A DNA stretch of 36,771 nt from Prosthecobacter debontii (GTDB taxonomy: Bacteria > Verrucomicrobiota > Verrucomicrobiia > Verrucomicrobiales > Verrucomicrobiaceae), in assembly GCA_945869675.1 (NCBI GenBank), contig CAMBPS010000034.1:1-36771 (forward strand), given 5' to 3'. Shown here in pieces: positions 31,816 to 36,771 of the stretch; within the stretch, counting starts at the first letter, position 1, and each line of letters starts with the position of its first letter. Position numbers and translations under genes: made by a program. The notes beneath the pieces are model-generated. The model was not told where the DNA came from. It saw nothing but the letters and a program-made list of their open reading frames with translations, and made no database searches.

Positions 31816-32442
31816 TTAGCGATATTCGACGACGACCTTATGTTCAAAGCGCACCTTAGGCAGGTCTGCATAGCGATCATCCGCACTGCGATAGCCCGCT
31901 GGGCAAAGCACGGCGCAAGTGAACTCACTATCTGTCAGACCTAACAGCTCATCGAACTTGGCCGGAATAAACCCTTCCATCGGGCAGGTATCGACCCCAA
32001 GAAGCGCCGTAGCGAGCATGAACTGACCCAGCGCGATGTAGGCCTGTTTTTTCGCCCAATCGGTGGACATGTAGCCTTTAGATTGGGCGCCCATGACCAT
32101 GCCGCGATAAGCTGCTAGAGCATCCGCTGTGCCACCGCGCACCTCTACCATGCGGGAAAGAAAAGCGTCCACATCGGCTTCGCTCAAAGCTTTTTTCACC
32201 AACATGATGACCAAATGAGAGCAGTCAACGATCTGGCGCTGACTCCAGGCATGAGGCACCAATTGCTCACGCAAAGCCTGATCCTGCACGATCAAAAACT
32301 TCCAGGGCTGCAAGCCATAGCTCGACGGCGTGAGAACAAGTGACTCCTCCAATTGCGCCCAGGTTTCCGCTGGGATTTTTTGGGATGAATCAAAGACTTT
32401 AGTCGCATAGCGCCAATTCAGAGAAGTGCGGAGATCGTTCAT
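31816..32442 (-). CDS. NAD(P)H-dependent nitroreductase family oxidoreductase
   Basis: A 208-residue FMN flavoprotein of the nitroreductase family. It begins with the Arg-Tyr-Ala-Thr-Lys-Val-Phe-Asp FMN-binding segment, has Ser-Ser-Tyr-Gly-Leu-Gln-Pro-Trp-Lys-Phe near residue 40, Gly-Gln-Phe-Met-Leu-Ala-Thr-Ala in the dimer helix, and Gly-Val-Asp-Thr-Cys-Pro-Met-Glu-Gly-Phe near 155. These are the NfsB/YdgI-type features. The likely role is two-electron reduction of quinones or nitro compounds; the true substrate is unknown. The start ATG ends at 32442. Confidence 0.9.
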   Translation of the reverse strand: MNDLRTSLNWRYATKVFDSSQKIPAETWAQLEESLVLTPSSYGLQPWKFLIVQDQALREQLVPHAWSQRQIVDCSHLVIMLVKKALSEADVDAFLSRMVEVRGGTADALAAYRGMVMGAQSKGYMSTDWAKKQAYIALGQFMLATALLGVDTCPMEGFIPAKFDELLGLTDSEFTCAVLCPAGYRSADDRYADLPKVRFEHKVVVEYR

Positions 32443-32541
32443 AAAAAATGTGAGCTAGTTCATCGCGCAGAGTGCAGCTTCGTCAACCGACAGCTTTGCC
32501 TCTTGCCAAGTCGTCCGCTGTCCGCTGGAATACCTTCAAAC

Positions 32542-33942
32542 ATGAAAATCACTTTTTGCGGAGCTGCAGGAACCACCACGGGATCAAAGCACCTCATCGA
32601 GGTCAATCAAACACGCATTCTCCTCGATTGCGGACTCTATCAGGGTCGCCGTGCAGAGGCGATGGAACGCAATAGCGACTTCCCTTTTGATCCTGAAAAG
32701 ATCGACTGCGTCGTCCTCTCTCACGCCCACATCGATCATACAGGCAATTTGCCTCATCTCTGCAAGCGCGGCTTTGATGGAAACATCTACGCCACGCCAG
32801 CCACGCGTGACCTCTGCAGCATCATGCTGCCAGATGCCGCCCACATTCATGAGAGCGACATCGCCTGGCTAAACCGCCACCGCAAGCGTGATGACCTGCC
32901 TGAACTCACACCGAATTATCGACGCGTCGATGCTGAAAACTGCCTCAAGCAATTCGTCACCCTCAGCTACCAGCGACCCATGGTCATCGCGCCAGGCGTG
33001 CGCCTGACCTTCATCGATGCAGGACATGTGCTTGGCTCAGCGCAGGTGATTTTAGATATCGACGACCAAGCCACACAGAAACAAAGCCGCCTTCTTTTCA
33101 GCGGCGACATCGGCCGACCAGGCAATGACATCCTCAATGATCCAGCCCCCTGTGACAAAGTGGACTACGTGATCATGGAGAGTACCTATGGCGGCAGAAA
33201 GCATGAACTAGCTACCGACAGCACCGAGCACCTCGTCAAAATCATCCGCGAGATCCAGCAGCGCCGCGCGCGCCTGATCATCCCAGCCTTTGCTGTCGAG
33301 CGCACCCAGCAATTGCTCTTCACCCTGGATAAGCTCCATCACGAAAACCGCTTCTCCTCCGTAGCCACCTTTGTGGACAGTCCGCTAGCCGTCAAGGCCA
33401 CGGAAATCTTCCGTCTGCATGTCGATGATCTCCGACCCACAGCAGCGCAGGCCCTTTTCATGCGTAATGATCCCTTTGGTTTTGATGGACTGAAACTCAT
33501 CCGTACTGTCGATGAATCCAAGGGCCTCAATTTCGTCAAAGGCCCCGCCATCATCATCTCCGCCTCAGGCATGGCTGAAAGCGGCCGGATCCTGCATCAT
33601 CTGCGCAACAACGTTGGCAACTCGAACAACATCCTGCTGTTTGTCGGTTACTGCGCCGAAAACACCCTTGGCTGGAAGCTGCGCAACGGCTTCACTCATG
33701 TGAACATTCTTGGTGATGAATTTGAGGTCAAAGCCGAGATCGAGACGCTCGACTCCTTCTCGGGTCATGCTGATCATGATGAACTTCTCGACTGGTTCAG
33801 CCGAGTAGGCGGCGAAAAGAAACGCGTCTTTCTCGTCCATGGCGAGCCAGAGCGTTCCGATAAACTGCGGGATGCCCTCGCTGAACAGCACACCACCGGC
33901 CACATCGAAGTCGCCCAACTCATGCAGACGGTGGAGCTGTGA
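32542..33942 (+). CDS. beta-CASP metallo-beta-lactamase RNase-like protein
   Basis: A 466-residue protein of the metallo-beta-lactamase/beta-CASP family, related to Ysh1/CPSF73 and bacterial RNA nucleases. I start at the ATG at 32542 (Met-Lys-Ile-Thr-Phe-Cys-Gly), since earlier residues in the frame lack homology. The zinc site is Ser-His61-Ala-His63-Ile-Asp65-His66; Gly-His-Val-Leu-Gly-Ser-Ala and Ser-Gly-Asp-Ile-Gly-Arg form further metal motifs. The beta-CASP part carries Ile-Ile-Pro-Ala-Phe-Ala-Val-Glu-Arg-Thr-Gln, Ser-Ala-Ser-Gly-Met and a late Ser-Gly-His-Ala-Asp plus Val-His-Gly-Glu. RNA processing is likely; DNA activity cannot be excluded. It ends 6 bp from the convergent PVC cytochrome gene. 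Confidence 0.92.
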   Translation: MKITFCGAAGTTTGSKHLIEVNQTRILLDCGLYQGRRAEAMERNSDFPFDPEKIDCVVLSHAHIDHTGNLPHLCKRGFDGNIYATPATRDLCSIMLPDAAHIHESDIAWLNRHRKRDDLPELTPNYRRVDAENCLKQFVTLSYQRPMVIAPGVRLTFIDAGHVLGSAQVILDIDDQATQKQSRLLFSGDIGRPGNDILNDPAPCDKVDYVIMESTYGGRKHELATDSTEHLVKIIREIQQRRARLIIPAFAVERTQQLLFTLDKLHHENRFSSVATFVDSPLAVKATEIFRLHVDDLRPTAAQALFMRNDPFGFDGLKLIRTVDESKGLNFVKGPAIIISASGMAESGRILHHLRNNVGNSNNILLFVGYCAENTLGWKLRNGFTHVNILGDEFEVKAEIETLDSFSGHADHDELLDWFSRVGGEKKRVFLVHGEPERSDKLRDALAEQHTTGHIEVAQLMQTVEL

Positions 33943-33948
33943 TAGCGA

Positions 33949-36771
33949 TCACTTCTTCACCAGCGACTCTAAGTAATCGAGCAAGCTAGCGAACTCCTTG
34001 ACGGTGAAGTTCATCATCAAACCGGGTGGCATCATGCTCATGGGGAGCTTTTGACGCTTTTTGATGTCGGCGGTTTTAAACACAAACTCTTGGGATGCGA
34101 TGTTGCGCAGTTTGACCTCATTCGCGCCTTCCAGCGTGATGAAGCCCATCTGCTGGGTACCATCCTTCATCGTGATCATCTCGCTGGCGAAGCCTTGCGC
34201 GATGGTTTTGTTCGGATCGAGGATATTTTGGGCCAGATCGGGGCGCTTGTAGGTTTGGGCGATGTTGCCGAGGTAAGGACCTTTTTGGGCTTCGGTCTCC
34301 TTCACGGTGTGGCAGGCCACGCAGGTGGCTTTGGTGAAGATTTGCTCGCCGAGCGCCACGTTGCCTTGGGTCTTCAAAACGGCCGCGAGGGCCTCTTCGG
34401 GCTTCAAGGTCATGAGCTTGGGCGTTTTGTCCTCGATCTTCTGAATGCGCATGGCCTTCGCGGCGCGTTCGGCGGCACCTTTGACCTCGGCATCGGGATC
34501 ATCGAGCGCGGCGAGCACTTTGGCGGCGCTGGGCATGTGCTTGGAGGCGCTGATGGCGTCGATGATGAGCTTGCGGTGCTTCGGATCGCCCCAGCCCTTG
34601 TCGAGCGCCTTCTGCGTGAACTGGATGGACTCGGGGCTGCCCGTTTTGCGGTTCGCAAGGTTCAGCAAGGCGGCATTCGCATACATCGACACCGGCCACT
34701 CGCACTTCTCGGCGATCTGCTCGACAAGCTGATGGTGGTTTTCGAGCTTCGGCGCGTTCAAAAAGGCGGCCAAGGCTGCATCAAAGTCTTTGCCGGAGTC
34801 CGGAAGCTTCTTGAGCGGCTCCAGCGCGGCCAGCGTGGCGGAAACGCCATCGGCGCTGTCGGTTTTCGACAAAGCGGTGATGGCTTGCGCCAGCGTCACC
34901 GGTCCGACTTGTCCGACGAGTCTGACCTGTCGGACGAGAAGCTTCACCGCCTCCGCAGGCACCTCATCCGCCATGGCGATCTGCGCCACGGCATCGGGGA
35001 TGACCTTCGGGTCCTGCTTCGCAAGTTCGAGGATGCGCTTGAGGGAGTCATCTGAGCGGATGCGGTTCCGGCTCATCTCCCTCACAAGGAAGGTCGCTTC
35101 TTGCGGCGACGCCTTGGCCAATGCATCGCGTAGGGTGACGTAGATCTTGTCGGTCTCACTCCAACCTTCCGGCTGGTAATAGGGCCCCCGCGTGTCCGGC
35201 CGCGTGCCCCACGAATCGCCCTTCCACTCGCCTTCCTTGAAATGAAGACGGCACAGCGCCGCGAGGATGCCTTGGCGCAAGGCGGGATCGGTGGCTTTGC
35301 TGAGGCGCTCAATGAGGCCGGTGACGACTTCGGGAGTGTGAATTGCTTTGGCTATACCGAGCAGTGCAAGCTGCACCTTCGAATTCTTGCTGTTGGCATC
35401 AAAAGCTGCGATCAGCCGCTTTCCACCTTCCTCGAAAGGCTCCGAACGGCGAGCTGCATGAGCAAGAACCGAATCATCACTCATCAAAGCATTCACAAAG
35501 AGCTTTAACTCTTTTTCATACATCGGAACGCCCCTGGCTTCTGGATGGCGAAGCGCTACCGCATTCATGGCACGAAGAGCTGCAACCTTTGCGCTTGGAG
35601 AACCTTCTTCGAGAACGGCAAATGCCAGAACCATGGTGCCGGTTGGATTGTCGGTCTGTTCCATTGATCTCAATGCAGTGCTCCATAGCTCGGGATGTTT
35701 CCAAAGCGCCTCTATCGACAGGTCTTGTTCTTCAAGGTTTGGAAGCAACATGACAGCTGCAGCGCGTGCAGATAACGACTTTGATTTGTCAGTCCAAATC
35801 TGGTCAAGATCACCAACACGAGATTTAGCTGGTTTTCTCCTCACCAACTCCCTCTGCGCCTCCATCCTCCGGCGGTTGCTAGCGGACTCTAGAAACTTCA
35901 CCAACTCCTCATCCTTCACCTTCGCAAAATCGGGCAGCGGCTCCGCTTTGAAGCCCTTGGGCTTCACTTGCACGATGTAACCCACATCCGGCCCAGCCCA
36001 GTCGAAGGTCGCGCCTTTCCAACTGGCACAATAGACGCGGCTCAGGCCATCGGCATCGGCGTCGGTGGGTCGGGTCATTTTGATGAAGGGCTCGGGCTTG
36101 CGGGTTTCTTCAAAGGTCGCGCCTTTGGGCTTCACCTGATGATGCCAGAGAGCGCCGCTACCCCAGTCGCAGGTGAAGGGAGCGTTGTTCCAGGTGCCGA
36201 AGCCGGGTTCGTCGATGTACACCGCGCCGCAGCCGCTGCCGCCGCCATAGTCGGCGAGGGGCTGGATGCACTCATCGTTGAAGTTCTTGTAGAGGCGCGG
36301 GTAGCCATGATCGTCGAGGCCAGTGAAGTGGTGGAAGCGCACATTCCAGCCGCCGCCGTCGTTCGTGTTGTCGCGGGCGAAGATGTCCATCAGCGGGCTA
36401 ATAGCGACCTCAAGGATGTTACGCGTGCCGGTTGAATACACTTCCAACCCGCTGCCGTCGGGACGCACACGGATGACACCGCCGCCGCGATGCTGGACCG
36501 TTTTACCATCGGTGCCGGTGGCCTTCATGAATCCGAAGTCGCCACCGGCGATGTAAAGCCAGCCGTCGATGCCGAGGCTGAGGCCGTTCGTGGTGTGATC
36601 GGCGGGACGATCTTTGTAACCGAAGGCGATGTCCTTCACGAGGATGTTCTGCTTCTCCGCGACGCCGTCGTGATCGGCATCAATGAACTCGCTGAGGTGC
36701 GGCGGATGCACGAGGTAAAGCCGGTCGTGATCCCACACGAGCCCGCGCGGCGCATCGACCTCACAAAAGAC
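33949..36771 (-). CDS. PVC-type membrane-bound dehydrogenase/HEAT/cytochrome c protein (5' end outside window)
   Basis: The frame runs 941 codons from the window edge to its stop; no true start is inside. The first visible residues (Val-Phe-Cys-Glu-Val-Asp-Ala-Pro-Arg-Gly-Leu) and the Asp-His-Thr-Thr-Asn-Gly-Leu segment belong to the six-bladed PVC dehydrogenase domain. A long helical HEAT-like repeat region follows (roughly 300-790 from the edge). The C-terminal haem domain has Cys-Val-Ala-Cys-His and a distal Met-Pro-Pro-Gly. Family members are very large secreted proteins of planctomycetes and verrucomicrobia, thought to oxidise sugars. Four 9-bp units interrupt the HEAT region at 34902-34935, adding a Val-Arg/Val-Gly-rich stretch. 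The segment 35341-35820 is about 50% GC against about 63% in flanking lines counted. Confidence 0.92.
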   Translation of the reverse strand, partial: VFCEVDAPRGLVWDHDRLYLVHPPHLSEFIDADHDGVAEKQNILVKDIAFGYKDRPADHTTNGLSLGIDGWLYIAGGDFGFMKATGTDGKTVQHRGGGVIRVRPDGSGLEVYSTGTRNILEVAISPLMDIFARDNTNDGGGWNVRFHHFTGLDDHGYPRLYKNFNDECIQPLADYGGGSGCGAVYIDEPGFGTWNNAPFTCDWGSGALWHHQVKPKGATFEETRKPEPFIKMTRPTDADADGLSRVYCASWKGATFDWAGPDVGYIVQVKPKGFKAEPLPDFAKVKDEELVKFLESASNRRRMEAQRELVRRKPAKSRVGDLDQIWTDKSKSLSARAAAVMLLPNLEEQDLSIEALWKHPELWSTALRSMEQTDNPTGTMVLAFAVLEEGSPSAKVAALRAMNAVALRHPEARGVPMYEKELKLFVNALMSDDSVLAHAARRSEPFEEGGKRLIAAFDANSKNSKVQLALLGIAKAIHTPEVVTGLIERLSKATDPALRQGILAALCRLHFKEGEWKGDSWGTRPDTRGPYYQPEGWSETDKIYVTLRDALAKASPQEATFLVREMSRNRIRSDDSLKRILELAKQDPKVIPDAVAQIAMADEVPAEAVKLLVRQVRLVGQVGPVTLAQAITALSKTDSADGVSATLAALEPLKKLPDSGKDFDAALAAFLNAPKLENHHQLVEQIAEKCEWPVSMYANAALLNLANRKTGSPESIQFTQKALDKGWGDPKHRKLIIDAISASKHMPSAAKVLAALDDPDAEVKGAAERAAKAMRIQKIEDKTPKLMTLKPEEALAAVLKTQGNVALGEQIFTKATCVACHTVKETEAQKGPYLGNIAQTYKRPDLAQNILDPNKTIAQGFASEMITMKDGTQQMGFITLEGANEVKLRNIASQEFVFKTADIKKRQKLPMSMMPPGLMMNFTVKEFASLLDYLESLVKK
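34902..34935. repeat. four tandem GTCNGAC units, 9-bp period, inside a coding region
   Basis: GTCCGAC, GTCCGAC, GTCTGAC and GTCGGAC begin at 34902, 34911, 34920 and 34929, exactly 9 bp apart with variable 2-nt spacers. Each heptamer is palindromic or nearly so. The period is a multiple of three, so the reading frame is kept and a three-residue pattern (Val-Arg/Val-Gly) results in the cytochrome gene. Confidence 0.8.

Noticed and set aside
34051..35055. 334-residue forward frame opposite the cytochrome gene
   Set aside because: Gly/Leu/Arg-rich shadow of a GC-rich gene with clear family motifs on the other strand.
1..36771. CRISPR arrays, insertion sequences and prophage genes
   Set aside because: No regularly spaced direct repeats of suitable length, transposase or phage structural gene was seen.

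Overview
The window reads as a chromosomal segment of a Verrucomicrobiota bacterium, most likely Verrucomicrobiaceae (Prosthecobacter-like). This is an inference from content: a PVC-type membrane-bound dehydrogenase/HEAT/cytochrome c protein with a C-terminal CxxCH haem site, a ThuA-domain protein, a secreted Gfo/Idh/MocA oxidoreductase with a twin-arginine N-terminus, TPR-ExbB-ExbD-ExbD clusters, and weak or absent Shine-Dalgarno sequences before most genes. No phage, insertion sequence, CRISPR array or rRNA operon was seen. One tRNA gene (Val, GAC) is present.

Layout: 1-2064 (+) holds the acidic tail of an upstream gene, a doubtful small ORF, a ThiS-type sulfur carrier and a PBP4-type D-Ala-D-Ala carboxypeptidase. 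2077-3045 (-) is a secreted LTxxQ-like protein. 3375-9065 (+) is a phosphate-uptake operon, pstS-pstC-pstA-pstB-pstB, with an oversized PstC carrying about 315 extra residues, an extended PstA, and two intact ATPases; no phoU, phoR or phoB lies in the window. 9146-9551 (-) is a decayed SanA/DUF218 gene. 9654-10685 (+) is the Gfo/Idh protein, which meets a five-gene (-) cluster (16505 down to 10748): two secreted TPR proteins, ExbB/TolQ and two ExbD/TolR proteins, without TonB.

16687-19885 carries a membrane-anchored M28-peptidase-like protein that seems to have lost its zinc ligands, a YkgJ-type cysteine-cluster protein, a UreF-like protein with no urease around it, and dprA preceded by an overlapping 44-codon ORF. 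A 28% GC spacer separates these from a small conserved-looking protein with a strong terminator, a DUF885 metallopeptidase-like protein and a zinc alcohol dehydrogenase. A FixI/CcoI-type copper ATPase, a lipoprotein, tRNA-Val, ThuA, a proline-rich lipoprotein and dnaN follow on the minus strand.

29450-30815 is a gene-poor 1.4 kb stretch with a dispersed-type palindromic repeat and two candidate small genes. The right end has a cobalamin adenosyltransferase, a YhcH/DUF386 protein, a nitroreductase, a beta-CASP metallo-beta-lactamase nuclease and the truncated PVC cytochrome protein. That last gene contains a four-unit 9-bp repeat inside its reading frame and a patch of lower GC. The strongest candidates for something undescribed are the PstC helical insert with its two PstB subunits, the dead M28-like membrane protein and the orphan UreF-like protein.
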